A stretch of 64,000 nucleotides of DNA from Stenotrophomonas cyclobalanopsidis (GTDB lineage Bacteria > Pseudomonadota > Gammaproteobacteria > Xanthomonadales > Xanthomonadaceae). The notes below the pieces were generated by a model. That model ran no database searches. It worked only from the letters and a program-made list of their open reading frames with translations, and was not told where the DNA came from. Location of the stretch: NCBI RefSeq assembly GCF_008710035.1, contig NZ_VYKI01000015.1:34297-98296 (forward strand). The letters run 5' to 3'. Shown in pieces: positions 1 to 9,449 of this stretch. Position 1 is the stretch's first letter, and every line of letters begins with the position of its first letter. The translations under genes were made by a program, and so were the position numbers.

Positions 1-1065
<1,065 letters not shown>

Positions 1066-1145
1066 CTACCGCGCCCGGGTGTCAGGCCTCGTCATGCCCG
1101 CTCCGCCAGGTGTCGGATCCCCAAAGGGGCTCCGAACCCGCCCTT

Positions 1146-1203
1146 GTAGAGTCGAGCTTGCTCGACTGCCGCCCTTGTAGAGTCGAGCAAGCTCGACTCT
1201 ACA
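1146..1203. repeat. SMAG/REP palindrome pair (GTAGAGTCGAGC type)
   Basis: Two copies of a GTAG-headed stem-loop follow each other: GTAG AGTCGAGC-tt-GCTCGACT and GTAG AGTCGAGC-aa-GCTCGACT, the second ending in CTAC. They fill the gap between the divergent starts of ligA and the aminotransferase gene. The GTAG head followed by a GC-rich hairpin is the hallmark of the SMAG repeats of S. maltophilia. The same sequence class flanks the broken RAYT gene 1.2 kb downstream. Confidence 0.85.
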
Positions 1204-1270
1204 CCCCCCCCGCTTGCCGCCCGCCCCCACCAGCGTTAGCGTGCTGCGGTTGCCTTCCGGAATCCTGCCC

Positions 1271-2386
1271 GTGTCCCTGCCCGCTTCCCGCCGCCACTTC
1301 CTGCAACTGGCCGGGGTCGGCCTCGTCGCCGCTGGCAGCGGCCTGCCCCGCCTCGGCCAGGCCCAGCCCGTCGCGGCACCCGCTGCCACCGGTCCGGTCC
1401 TGCTCAACTTCAACGAGTGCCCGTATGGCCCCTCGCCCGCCGCCCAGCAGGCGGCACGCGACAGCATCGCCGGCAGCGGCCGGTATCAGTTCGCCCTGGC
1501 GGGGCACGTGCGCGATGCCTTCGTCGCCCAGGCCGGCATCCCGGTCGATCATGTGCGCCTCTACCCAAGTTCCAGCGAGCCGTTGAACCGCGCCGCCACA
1601 CTTTGGACCGGCCCGGAGGCCGCGCTGGTGGTGGCCGACCCCACCTTCGAAACCCTGGGTGACATGGCTGCTGCGCGTGGCGCCCACGTGCAGAAAGTAC
1701 CGCTGCGCAATGACGGCGCGCACGACCTTCGCGCGATGGCGGCGGCCGCGCATTCGCAAGCAACGGGGCTGATCTATGTCTGCAATCCGAACAACCCGAC
1801 CGGCTCGATCAGCCCGTCGGCCGAGCTGGCCTGGCTGCTGGCCAACAAGCCGTCTGCCACCCGCGTACTGGTGGACGAGGCCTACCTGCAGTACAGCGAT
1901 CAGCCCAGCCTGATCGCACAGGTTGCCCAGCGCGATGACCTGGTCGTGCTGCGGACGTTCTCCAAGCTGTACGGCATGGCTGGCCTGCGGCTGGGCGTGG
2001 CGACAGCCCACCCCGACCGCCTGCGCGAACTGGCCAGCCTGGGTGAGAACCCGCTGTCGGTGCCGGCGCTGGCGGCAGCGCTGGCCAGCCTGCAGGACCC
2101 GCAGTTGATCGCGCAGCGCCGGTTGCAGAATGGGAAAGTGCGCCAGGCCACCATCGCCTGGCTGGGCAAGCGCGGCTTCAGCTGTGTGCCGTCCGAAGCA
2201 AACTGCTTCGTGGTGGATGTGCAGCGCGACGGCAACGCGTTCGCCAGGGCGATGGCCGACAACGGCGTGGTGATCGGCCGCAGCTGGCCGATCTGGCCGC
2301 AGCGCGTGCGGGTGACCGTCGGTACCGAAGAGGAAATGGCGGCGTTCCGCCAAGCGTTCGCGAAGGTCGCCGGCGTACCGGCGTAG
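1271..2386 (+). CDS. Tat-exported HisC-like PLP aminotransferase
   Basis: Fold-type I, PLP-dependent aminotransferase resembling histidinol-phosphate aminotransferase. Visible family marks are CNPNNPTG, DEAYLQY, and the PLP-lysine segment RTFSKLYGMAGLRLG. The N-terminus SRRHFLQLAGVGLVAAGSGL is a twin-arginine signal, so the enzyme is probably folded with its cofactor and exported to the periplasm, which is unusual for this family; cytoplasmic HisC has no signal. Start choice: the frame is open from a TTG at 1214, but GTG 1271 places the twin arginine close to the N-terminus (VSLPASRRHF) as Tat signals require. It lies alone between ligA and zipA, opposite to both, which suggests a later insertion into that cluster. 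The substrate cannot be told from sequence. Confidence 0.85.
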   Translation: MSLPASRRHFLQLAGVGLVAAGSGLPRLGQAQPVAAPAATGPVLLNFNECPYGPSPAAQQAARDSIAGSGRYQFALAGHVRDAFVAQAGIPVDHVRLYPSSSEPLNRAATLWTGPEAALVVADPTFETLGDMAAARGAHVQKVPLRNDGAHDLRAMAAAAHSQATGLIYVCNPNNPTGSISPSAELAWLLANKPSATRVLVDEAYLQYSDQPSLIAQVAQRDDLVVLRTFSKLYGMAGLRLGVATAHPDRLRELASLGENPLSVPALAAALASLQDPQLIAQRRLQNGKVRQATIAWLGKRGFSCVPSEANCFVVDVQRDGNAFARAMADNGVVIGRSWPIWPQRVRVTVGTEEEMAAFRQAFAKVAGVPA

Positions 2387-2394
2387 AGAGCTTC

Positions 2395-2416
2395 GTAGAG
2401 TCGAGCCATGCTCGAC
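2395..2416. repeat. Single SMAG/REP palindrome (GTAGAGTCGAGC type)
   Basis: GTAG AGTCGAGC-cat-GCTCGACA begins 8 bp after the aminotransferase stop codon and about 70 bp before the broken RAYT gene. It forms the left flank of the RAYT remnant and shares its stem sequence with the copies at 1146-1203 and 2935-3001. Confidence 0.8.
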
Positions 2417-2487
2417 AGGGGCCTTCCCTACACGCCTGACCGCATTCAAGCGATACCCAAGCTGCCTCAGCCAGCCAATGCTGAGGC

Positions 2488-2923
2488 ATGCCCAGTCCAC
2501 GTCTCCTGAAAGGCCATTGGTCGCAACTGCAGAACGTGTACGCGAACACCACAGTCACTTACCAACGCCATCGCCACTTTGAGGATCCAGCCTACGCAGC
2601 CGTCATCGTTGCGGGACTTCAGTGGATCCGGCAGGAGGGCCGATGTCTCACCCTCGCGTGGGCGGTCATGCCGGATCACGTGCATTGGTTGATGCAACTG
2701 CGCCCAGGAACCCTTGCCGCAGCAGTGCAGATGATGAACGCGCTGCAGCCGACTGATCGGCATCGGTGGGCCACTCTGGCAGCGTGGCTACCATGATCAC
2801 GCCGTGCGAGGTGATGAATCCTTGAGGAACCAGGAGCTGTATATCGCGGCGAATCCTGTCCGCGCTGGACTGGCGGCTCAGCTCGGCGATCATCCGTTTG
2901 CGTGGTGCAGGAGGTTCGATTGA
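2488..2923 (+). pseudogene. REP-associated tyrosine transposase (RAYT), frameshifted
   Basis: RAYTs are single-domain Y1 transposases thought to copy REP palindromes. The first frame (2488 to about 2765) gives MPSPRLLKGHWSQLQNVY and the metal-binding HUH motif in MPDHVHWLM. It then runs into a stop at 2794. The rest of the protein continues in the next frame from about 2765: GPLWQRGYHDHAV, then the catalytic-tyrosine segment ELYIAANPVRAGL, ending at TGA 2921-2923. About 10-15 residues expected between the two parts (the basic stretch usually seen after the HUH motif) also seem to be missing, so a small deletion probably caused the frameshift. The gene is therefore inactive unless frameshifting rescues it. 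It sits between palindromes of one type at 2395 and 2935, the usual setting of a RAYT with its own REPs. Confidence 0.85.
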
Positions 2924-2934
2924 TGGTCGATTTT

Positions 2935-3001
2935 GTAGAGTCGAGCCATGCTCGACTGAGGCAGGCCAGGAATCCACAAGTCGAGCATGGCTCGACTCTA
3001 C
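2935..3001. repeat. SMAG/REP inverted pair (REPIN) right of the RAYT gene
   Basis: GTAG AGTCGAGC-cat-GCTCGACT is followed after about 20 bp by the same palindrome in opposite orientation, ending CTAC at 2998-3001. Two REPs facing each other form a REPIN, the unit RAYTs are believed to mobilise. The pair lies between the RAYT remnant and the zipA stop codon. Confidence 0.85.
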
Positions 3002-3011
3002 AGAAAGACCC

Positions 3012-3749
3012 CTACCAGCGCGGGGTCTTGGTCAGCGGCGGGGCCTGGTGCTGGCGGTCATAGGCACGCAGCTCGTCGCGGATATGCGCGATGCGCTGGC
3101 GGCCCAGGGCGTTGCGGCTGTCATCCAGCACCACGCCATCGAGCAGCTCGGCCATGCGCTGCACGGTCGGCAGCATCTTTTCCCAGGCATCGAGCGCGGT
3201 CAGCGGCGCCGGCAGGGTCAGGAAGAAGGCAATGGCCGGGGTTTCCATGGCGCGGATGTTGGCCATGTCGAAGCTGCCCGGCTTCATGATGCTGGCCATC
3301 GAGAAGATCGGGCCGCGCTCGGGATGGCCTTCCACCAGGCGGTGGAACACGTTCATGTGGCCAAACACCAGGCCGGTCTTCTCGGCCGCCACCACGATGT
3401 CCTCGCCACGCAGCTGCTCACCGGCGCGGGCGGCCACGAACAACGACACGATCTTGTCGAAGTCCTGCGTCGCACGCTTGCCCAGATCGCTGCTGCCCGG
3501 ATCGGTATCGGCCAGGCCGAGTTCGGCCTGCTGGCCTTCATCGCCCAGGCCCGGCTCGCCACGGCTCTCGGCCAGGGCCACGCCGTCATCGCCCAGCACC
3601 GGCTCGCGGCGCTCGCCGCTGCCCGGTTCGGCGCTTTCCACGCGGCGCCCCTGCGGCTTCTTCTTCGGGCGGCCAAACAGGAAGATCGCAGCCACCAGCA
3701 GCAGGCCGGCGGCCAGGATGCCGATGCGCAACAGTGCCGTGTCGGTCAT
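3012..3749 (-). CDS. zipA: Cell division protein ZipA
   Basis: ZipA anchors FtsZ to the inner membrane at the division site. The 245-residue protein has the expected plan: an N-terminal membrane anchor at about residues 8-26 (LRIGILAAGLLLVAAIFLFG), a basic patch RPKKKPQGRR, a charged and probably disordered linker, and a C-terminal FtsZ-binding domain with motifs such as MNVFHR and FSMASIMKPGSFD. It is shorter than the E. coli protein, mainly in the linker. It begins 46 bp after the smc stop codon on the same strand, so the two are probably cotranscribed. Confidence 0.93.
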   Translation of the reverse strand: MTDTALLRIGILAAGLLLVAAIFLFGRPKKKPQGRRVESAEPGSGERREPVLGDDGVALAESRGEPGLGDEGQQAELGLADTDPGSSDLGKRATQDFDKIVSLFVAARAGEQLRGEDIVVAAEKTGLVFGHMNVFHRLVEGHPERGPIFSMASIMKPGSFDMANIRAMETPAIAFFLTLPAPLTALDAWEKMLPTVQRMAELLDGVVLDDSRNALGRQRIAHIRDELRAYDRQHQAPPLTKTPRW

Positions 3750-3795
3750 TCAGTAGGTTCTCCGGCAAATCCATTCAGGTAGTAAGAATCGCATG

Positions 3796-6700
3796 TCACG
3801 CAGCGCCAGCCAATCGCGCCGCTTCTTCAAGATCCACGCTGACCAGACGACTGACGCCGGGCTCGCGCATGGTCACGCCCGAGAGCTGGTGGGCCGCCTC
3901 CATCGTTGCCTTGTTGTGGCTGACGAACAGGAACTGCACTTTCTCGCTCATCTCCTTGACCATGTTGGCCAGACGGCCGACATTGGCTTCATCCAGCGGT
4001 GCGTCCACCTCGTCCAGCAGGCAGAACGGCGCAGGGTTGAGCTGGAAGATGGCGAACACCAGCGCCACCGCGGTCATCGCCTTTTCGCCACCGGACAAGA
4101 GCGAGATACTGGAAACGCGCTTGCCCGGCGGCCGCGCCATGATAGTTACGCCGGTGTCGAGCAGGTCTTCACCGGTCAACTCCAGGTAGGCATGGCCGCC
4201 ACCGAACAGGCGCGGATACAGCGCCTGCACGCCGGCGTTGACACGGTCGAAGGTGTCCTTGAAGCGACCGCGGGTTTCGCGGTCGATCTTGCGGATCGCG
4301 TCTTCCAGGGTCTCCAGCGCGGTGGTCAGGTCGGTGTGCTGCGCATCCAGGTAGTCCGAACGCTGCGAGGCCTCGCCGTACTCGTGGATGGCCGCCAGGT
4401 TGACCGGCTCCAACCGGCGCATGCGCCCATCGATCTGGTGCACCGCCTGTTCCCAGTCGCCCAGGCGCGCATCATCGGGCAGCGCGTTGAGCATGTCCTG
4501 CAGCACGAACCCTGCCTTCTCCACCGCGCCCTGCAGGGTCTCGGCGCTGAGCACCAGGGCCTGCTGGTCGAGCTTGCGCTGGGAAATACGCTCGCGCTGG
4601 GCCAGCGCCTGTTCGTCGCGCTGGTGGCGGGTCTGTTCGTAGTTGCGCAGCTCGGCGTCGATGCCATCGAGCAGCGTGCGCGCTTCGGTCAGCACGCGGT
4701 CGGCGCGAACGCGCTCTTCCAATGCGTTCTGGTGCTCGGCCTGCAGCGACTCGACCGGCGAATCGCCCTCGTCCAGCTGCGAATGCAGCTCGCCCAGGCG
4801 CGAATCCAGCTGCCCGCGCTGGGTGCTCATACGCTCCAGCGCCTGGCTCAGCGAAGCCACCTGGGCGCGCTGCGACTCCAGGGTAAGGGCCAATGCGTGC
4901 GAACGCTCGCGCACGGCGCGCGCTGCTTCACGGGCCAGGTCTCGCGCCTCGGTCAACTGGCGGCGCTCGCCTTCCAGTCCCTGCCGCGTCGACTCCAGGT
5001 CGCCCATGCTGCTGACCGCGTTCTCCAGCCGCGAGCGTGCCTCGCGCGCCTGTTCGCGGTTGACGTCCAGCGTTTCCAGCAGCTGCGACAGCTCGCCTTC
5101 GATGCGATCGATACGCGTGCGCGCCGCTTCCACCTTGCCCTGCTGGCCCTGCAGCTGGCCTGCCAGCTCGGACACCGCGCGGTGGGCCTGGTACAGCGAG
5201 CGCTGCGCGTCTTCGCGCTGCTGCTCCGCTGCCAGCAGCTGGTCACGGAAACCAGCGAGCTGTTCTTCCAGCGCGGCCTCGCGGTCCTGCAGCTGCTCGA
5301 TCTGCTCGCGCAGTTCGTTGATCTCGCGTTCGCGCAGCAGCGCGCCCTGCTCGGCCGCACCGGAGCGCGACACGCGCAGCCAGCCCTGGCCGAGGCGCTC
5401 GCCGCCCTGGGTGATGATCGAATCGCCGTCCGGCAGGCTGCCCTGCAGCGTCTTCGCTTCGGCCAGGTCGCGGGCACCGTGCAGGTGGGTCAGCAGGCGG
5501 CGGATCGCCACCGGACCGCGCACGCGTGCGGCCAGTGAGGTCGGCGCCACCTTCAGATCGCCTGCATCGTCGGCCACCAGCGCGATGCGGCCATCGCCCA
5601 ATTCACCAAGTGCATCGACCAGGCGTGCCGGATCATCCACCAGCACGCCTTCGATCAACTGACCGAGCGCGCTTTCCACTGCGTTTTCCCAGCCCGCGTC
5701 GACGTCCAGGCGTTCGCCCACGCGCGCCGCCGAATCCAGGCCATGGGCTTTCAGCCACGCCGCGGCAGCGCCCTGCTCCTGGCCGAGTGCGGCCTGCTGC
5801 AGGGTTTCCAGCGATGCCAGGCGGCCGCGCAGGCCATTGGCCTGCTTGCGCAGCTCGGCCAGTTCGTTCTGACCGGTGCGCTGCTGCTCCTGCACGGCGG
5901 CCACGCCCTGCTTGCGGCGCTCGACGTCGTCGCCGAGTTCGTCCAGCGCGGTCTTCTGCGTTTCATGCTGCAGGAACAGCTGCTCGAAGGCTTCTTCCAG
6001 TGCGTCCACGTCCAGCCCGGCGCGCTCGCCGGCCAGCGCCTCGCGGCGGCGATCGGCATCGAGGATCTGCTTGTCCAGGTAGTCCACGCGGGTGCGCTCG
6101 ACATCGCCGGCGCGCGAGGCTTCCGAGCTCTGCGAGGTGTGCTGTTCCCAGCGCTGCTGCCAGCTGGCCAGACGGTCCTCGGCCTCGCGCAGGCTTTCCT
6201 GCTTGATTTCGTTCTCTTCCTGCAGCGCTTCCAGCTGCGGAGTGGCATCGTCGACCGCTTGGCGCAGCACCCTCAGCTTGGCTTCGTCGCCGCTGATGTG
6301 CTGGCCGAGCTCGGACAGTGCCTGCCGCGTCTCGTCGCGCGCCTTGTGCAGGCGCTGCGACAGTTCACGCTGATGCTGGATCTGCTGCTCGACGCGGGCC
6401 AGCGTGCTGCCCACCTGGTAGACGGCAGCCTGCGCGGCATTGAGCGCATCGGCGGCCTCTTCGCGGCGCACGCGCGAGGTCTCGATGCGCGCTTCGGCTT
6501 CACGCTGGTCGGCGATCAGCTGCTGCAGCTTGGTTTCTTCCTGCGACAGGCCTTCGCGCAGCTTGGACAGGCGCCCATCCAGGCCTCGGAATTCCAGGGC
6601 CTTCCACTCGGCATCCTTGACCCTGCGCTCTTCCTGCAGCGCCTGGTACTGTTCGGCCTGCCGTGCCTGGCGCTTGAGGTGTTCAAGCTGCTTGCTGATC

Positions 6701-7299
6701 TCGTCGCGCAGGTCGCCCAGCCGGTCGAGGTTCTCGCGGGTATGGCGGATGCGGGTTTCGGTTTCCTTGCGGCGCTCCTTGTACTTGGAGATGCCGGCGG
6801 CCTCTTCCAGGTACACGCGCAGGTCTTCCGGGCGCGCCTCGATGATCTGGCTGATCATGCCCTGCTCGATGATCGAGTAACTGCGCGGCCCCAGGCCGGT
6901 GCCCAGGAACAGATCGGTGATATCGCGGCGGCGGCACTTGGTGCCGTTGAGATAGTAGTTGCTGCTGCCGTCGCGGCTGACGGTGCGTTTGACGGAGATT
7001 TCGTTGAACGAGGCGTACTCGCCGGAAATCGTGTGGTCCGAATTATCGAAGATCAGCTCGACGGTGGCCTGCGACACCGGCTTGCGGGCGTTGGAACCGG
7101 AGAAGATCACGTCGGTCAGCGAATCGCCGCGCAGGCGGCTGGCCGAGCTTTCGCCCATGACCCAGCGCACGGCGTCGATGATGTTCGACTTGCCGCAGCC
7201 ATTGGGCCCCACCACGCCGGTCATGTTGGTCGGCAGGTGCAGGGTGGTCGGATCGACGAACGACTTGAAGCCGGACAGCTTGATCGTGGAAAGACGCAT
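3796..7299 (-). CDS. smc: Chromosome partition protein SMC
   Basis: SMC is the ATPase of the Smc-ScpAB condensin that compacts and separates chromosomes. The 1,167-residue protein shows Walker A GPNGCGKS at residues 31-38, long coiled coils on both sides of a central hinge (about 510-660), the ABC signature LLSGGEKAMTAVAL and the Walker B segment FCLLDEVDAPLDEANVG near the C-terminus. The frame stays open upstream to 7344, but ATG 7299 gives the family's standard start MRLSTIKLSGFKSFVDPT. It precedes zipA. The stretch 7300-7482 upstream holds no gene. Many long open frames on the opposite strand here are by-products of GC-rich codon use. Confidence 0.98.
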   Translation of the reverse strand: MRLSTIKLSGFKSFVDPTTLHLPTNMTGVVGPNGCGKSNIIDAVRWVMGESSASRLRGDSLTDVIFSGSNARKPVSQATVELIFDNSDHTISGEYASFNEISVKRTVSRDGSSNYYLNGTKCRRRDITDLFLGTGLGPRSYSIIEQGMISQIIEARPEDLRVYLEEAAGISKYKERRKETETRIRHTRENLDRLGDLRDEISKQLEHLKRQARQAEQYQALQEERRVKDAEWKALEFRGLDGRLSKLREGLSQEETKLQQLIADQREAEARIETSRVRREEAADALNAAQAAVYQVGSTLARVEQQIQHQRELSQRLHKARDETRQALSELGQHISGDEAKLRVLRQAVDDATPQLEALQEENEIKQESLREAEDRLASWQQRWEQHTSQSSEASRAGDVERTRVDYLDKQILDADRRREALAGERAGLDVDALEEAFEQLFLQHETQKTALDELGDDVERRKQGVAAVQEQQRTGQNELAELRKQANGLRGRLASLETLQQAALGQEQGAAAAWLKAHGLDSAARVGERLDVDAGWENAVESALGQLIEGVLVDDPARLVDALGELGDGRIALVADDAGDLKVAPTSLAARVRGPVAIRRLLTHLHGARDLAEAKTLQGSLPDGDSIITQGGERLGQGWLRVSRSGAAEQGALLREREINELREQIEQLQDREAALEEQLAGFRDQLLAAEQQREDAQRSLYQAHRAVSELAGQLQGQQGKVEAARTRIDRIEGELSQLLETLDVNREQAREARSRLENAVSSMGDLESTRQGLEGERRQLTEARDLAREAARAVRERSHALALTLESQRAQVASLSQALERMSTQRGQLDSRLGELHSQLDEGDSPVESLQAEHQNALEERVRADRVLTEARTLLDGIDAELRNYEQTRHQRDEQALAQRERISQRKLDQQALVLSAETLQGAVEKAGFVLQDMLNALPDDARLGDWEQAVHQIDGRMRRLEPVNLAAIHEYGEASQRSDYLDAQHTDLTTALETLEDAIRKIDRETRGRFKDTFDRVNAGVQALYPRLFGGGHAYLELTGEDLLDTGVTIMARPPGKRVSSISLLSGGEKAMTAVALVFAIFQLNPAPFCLLDEVDAPLDEANVGRLANMVKEMSEKVQFLFVSHNKATMEAAHQLSGVTMREPGVSRLVSVDLEEAARLAGAA

Positions 7300-7482
7300 A
7301 GAGGTTCCGGACTGGGGCCGGCGAGCGGCCTGCTTACCCTCCAAGTCATTGATCCTGCTGGGATCGCTGGCCGTGGAACGGGTGTGACGCCCTGAGTATA
7401 CCGATGTGGGCCGGTTCTACGAGCCATGTTCTACGGGGGCGTGGAACATTCCCCGGGCCCGGCCGCGCGGTCAGGGGCCCGC

Positions 7483-7516
7483 AAAAACAAAACGGGCACC
7501 CTTGCGGGCGCCCGTT
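7483..7516 (-). terminator. Rho-independent terminator of rpsF-rpsR-rplI
   Basis: On the minus strand an 11 bp stem AACGGGCGCCC / GGGTGCCCGTT (one G-T pair) closes a GCAA loop and is followed at once by TTGTTTTT. It begins about 30 bp after the rplI stop codon. Confidence 0.9.
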
Positions 7517-7545
7517 CTGGTGACACCAGGCCTTTCGGCTTGGGA

Positions 7546-7998
7546 TCAGGCCTTTTCGGCTTCAACCACAACCTTGACGGTGGTTTCGACGTCGGCGTGC
7601 AGGTGCACCAGGACGTCGTACTCACCGATGTTGCGGAAGGCGCCTTCGCCCAGGATGACTTCGCTCTTGTTCAGCTCGAAGCCGGCAGCGGTGAAGGCAT
7701 CAGCGATTTCGCGGGCGCCGACCGAGCCGTACAGCTTGCCTTCGGTCGAAGCATTGGCGGCGATGGTCACGCTCGCGCCTTCCAGCTTGGCCTTGCGGGC
7801 GTCAGCGTCGGCGTGGATGGCCTGGGCCTTGGCTTCGTATTCGGCGCGCTTGGCTTCGAACTCGGCCTTGTTGCTCTCGGTGGCCGGAACGGCCTTGCCC
7901 TGCGGCACGAGGAAGTTACGGCCGTAGCCCGGCTTCACGTCGACCAGGTCGCCCAGGTTGCCGAGGTTGGTGACTTTCTGCAGGAGGATCAGCTGCAT
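7546..7998 (-). CDS. rplI: 50S ribosomal protein bL9
   Basis: bL9 is a two-domain protein of the large subunit joined by a long helix. The 150 residues start [27 protein letters not shown], the conserved N-terminal rRNA-binding segment, followed by a charged connecting helix (about 40-80) and the C-terminal domain with [15 protein letters not shown]. Length is usual. It is the last gene of rpsF-rpsR-rplI; a 105 bp gap separates it from rpsR and a clear terminator follows. Confidence 0.98.
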   Translation of the reverse strand: MQLILLQKVTNLGNLGDLVDVKPGYGRNFLVPQGKAVPATESNKAEFEAKRAEYEAKAQAIHADADARKAKLEGASVTIAANASTEGKLYGSVGAREIADAFTAAGFELNKSEVILGEGAFRNIGEYDVLVHLHADVETTVKVVVEAEKA

Positions 7999-8103
7999 GG
8001 TATTGCTCCAGATAAGTTATTCGTTAGCGAGGCGATGCCCCGCAACAAAGGCTGTCCGAATAGCTGGCACAGCGGGGGCGGCACCGGGCCGCCCCGCCGG
8101 GCA

Positions 8104-8334
8104 TCAGACGTCGTGGTTGTCGGTGTACGGGATCAGGGCCAGGAAGCGAGCGCGCTTGACGGCGGTCGCCAGCTGGCGCTGGTACTTCGACTTGGTACCG
8201 GTGACGCGGCTCGGCACGATCTTGCCGTTCTCGGTCAGGTACTGGCGCAGGGTGTTGAGATCCTTGTAATCGATCTCCTTGACACCTTCAGCGGTGAACT
8301 TGCAGAACTTGCGACGACGGAAGAACTTGGACAT
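8104..8334 (-). CDS. rpsR: 30S ribosomal protein bS18
   Basis: bS18 binds with bS6 to the platform of the small subunit. The 76 residues include the conserved core [21 protein letters not shown] and [21 protein letters not shown]. One cysteine near residue 11 (RKFCKF) remains of the zinc-binding set. The gene follows rpsF by 11 bp. The priB or ssb-like gene present between the two in enterobacteria is absent. Confidence 0.98.
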   Translation of the reverse strand: MSKFFRRRKFCKFTAEGVKEIDYKDLNTLRQYLTENGKIVPSRVTGTKSKYQRQLATAVKRARFLALIPYTDNHDV

Positions 8335-8345
8335 GGGAAGGCTCC

Positions 8346-8783
8346 TTAGGCGGCAGAAGCGGCGTCGTCGCCGGCTTCGTTGTCAGCGGTGGTGGTGGAC
8401 TCGCCTTCTTCGTCGTCACGACGACGGCGCTCACCGCGCTCCGGCTTGTCACCCTTCTCGTCCTTGCTCTTCATGATCAGCGACTGCTCGGTGTCAGCCT
8501 CGTCACGCTTGATGACCAGGTTGCGCAGCACGGCGTCGTTGAAGCGGAAGCTTTCGGTCAGTTCGTTCAGAACGGCCTGGTCGGCTTCGATGTTCAGCAG
8601 CACGTAGTGCGCCTTCACCAGGTTCTGGATCGGGTACGCCAGCTGGCGGCGGCCCCAGTCTTCCAGACGGTGGATGGTGCCGTTGCCGTTCTCGACCAGC
8701 GACTTGTAGCGCTCGATCATGGCCGGGACCTGCTCGCTCTGGTCCGGGTGGACCATGAACACGATTTCGTAATGACGACTCAT
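8346..8783 (-). CDS. rpsF: 30S ribosomal protein bS6 with charged C-terminal tail
   Basis: bS6 partners bS18 in the small subunit. Residues 1-95 form the usual domain ([20 protein letters not shown], then [16 protein letters not shown]). After it comes a tail of about 45 residues rich in Lys, Arg, Glu and Asp, ending in an Ala/Asp stretch. The E. coli protein ends in glutamates that RimK extends; this tail does not end in Glu. It is the first gene of the operon. The 198 bp upstream hold one SMAG palindrome and no visible gene. Confidence 0.97.
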   Translation of the reverse strand: MSRHYEIVFMVHPDQSEQVPAMIERYKSLVENGNGTIHRLEDWGRRQLAYPIQNLVKAHYVLLNIEADQAVLNELTESFRFNDAVLRNLVIKRDEADTEQSLIMKSKDEKGDKPERGERRRRDDEEGESTTTADNEAGDDAASAA

Positions 8784-8942
8784 GTTTTTTCTACCTTTCG
8801 GATGTGGCCTTGCGGCCGGACAGCCCCCCGCCGTGGATACCGCGGTGGGGCAAGGGTTCCCGCCAGGAAGGCAGGAAGCCGCGCATTATGGCGCAGATGG
8901 GGGTGCCGGGCAACCGGGCCGCGGCGGGCGAACCTGAACCCG

Positions 8943-8965
8943 GTAGCGCCGGGCCATGCCCGGCG
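8943..8965. repeat. SMAG palindrome (GTAGCGCCGGGC type)
   Basis: A 23 bp GTAG-headed palindrome, GTAG-CGCCGGGC-cat-GCCCGGCG. It lies just after the stop codon of the Fe-S carrier gene and upstream of rpsF. This is the commonest palindrome class in the window. Confidence 0.85.
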
Positions 8966-8981
8966 GACGCGTGGACCAGGC

Positions 8982-9320
8982 TCAGGCCTTGTCGGCGTCG
9001 GTGGTGAAGCTCTCGCCGCAGCCACATTCAGCAGTGGCGTTCGGGTTGCTGAACGTGAAGGTCTCGCTCAGGCCGTGCTTGCCGAAGTCGATCACGGTGC
9101 CGTCCACCAGGGCCAGGCTCTTGGCGTCGACGTAGATCTTCACGCCCTCCTGGTCGAACACGGTGTCACCCTCGCGCTCGTCACGGGCCAGGTCGGTCAC
9201 GTGGCCCCAACCGGAGCAGCCGGTCTTGGTCACGCCGAAGCGCAGGCCCAGGGCGCCGGGGGTCTGGGCGACAAAGCGCTGCACGCGCTCGAAGGCGATG
9301 GGGGTCAGGCTGATGGCCAT
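8982..9320 (-). CDS. A-type iron-sulfur carrier (IscA/SufA/ErpA family)
   Basis: Small carrier that delivers Fe-S clusters to target proteins. The three cluster-binding cysteines are C35 (in TKTGCSG) and C99/C101 in ECGCGESF. The C-terminus NPN-x4-CGCGESF is closest to IscA and SufA. Length is 112 residues. Start: a GTG three codons upstream (9329) is possible, but ATG 9320 has a GGAG eight bases before it and gives MAISLTPIAF, the usual family start. It stands alone, away from any isc or suf operon, so the exact subfamily is left open. Confidence 0.9.
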   Translation of the reverse strand: MAISLTPIAFERVQRFVAQTPGALGLRFGVTKTGCSGWGHVTDLARDEREGDTVFDQEGVKIYVDAKSLALVDGTVIDFGKHGLSETFTFSNPNATAECGCGESFTTDADKA

Positions 9321-9346
9321 GAGGCTCACTCCAGGGGTACGGGGAC

Positions 9347-9352
9347 ATTATA
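9347..9352 (-). promoter_or_regulatory. -10 box TATAAT of the Fe-S carrier gene
   Basis: On the minus strand a perfect TATAAT lies 27 bases before the ATG at 9320, followed by a GGAG ribosome binding site. No good -35 box was found at normal spacing. The gap to asnS (9321-9449) must also hold the asnS promoter on the other strand, which could not be placed. Confidence 0.5.
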
Positions 9353-9449
9353 AGGAGCCAGGGTCGCGAAAAATGCCTCGCAAGCAGAACGCTGCAACCG
9401 GTAAACTCCCGTGTTCACAGATCGAGTCGATCAGCAGAGGATTCAAGTC

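Noticed and set aside
3793..5538. Long plus-strand frames inside smc
   Set aside because: They are shadows of the SMC coiled coils; the Leu- and Arg-rich translation comes from reversed codons.
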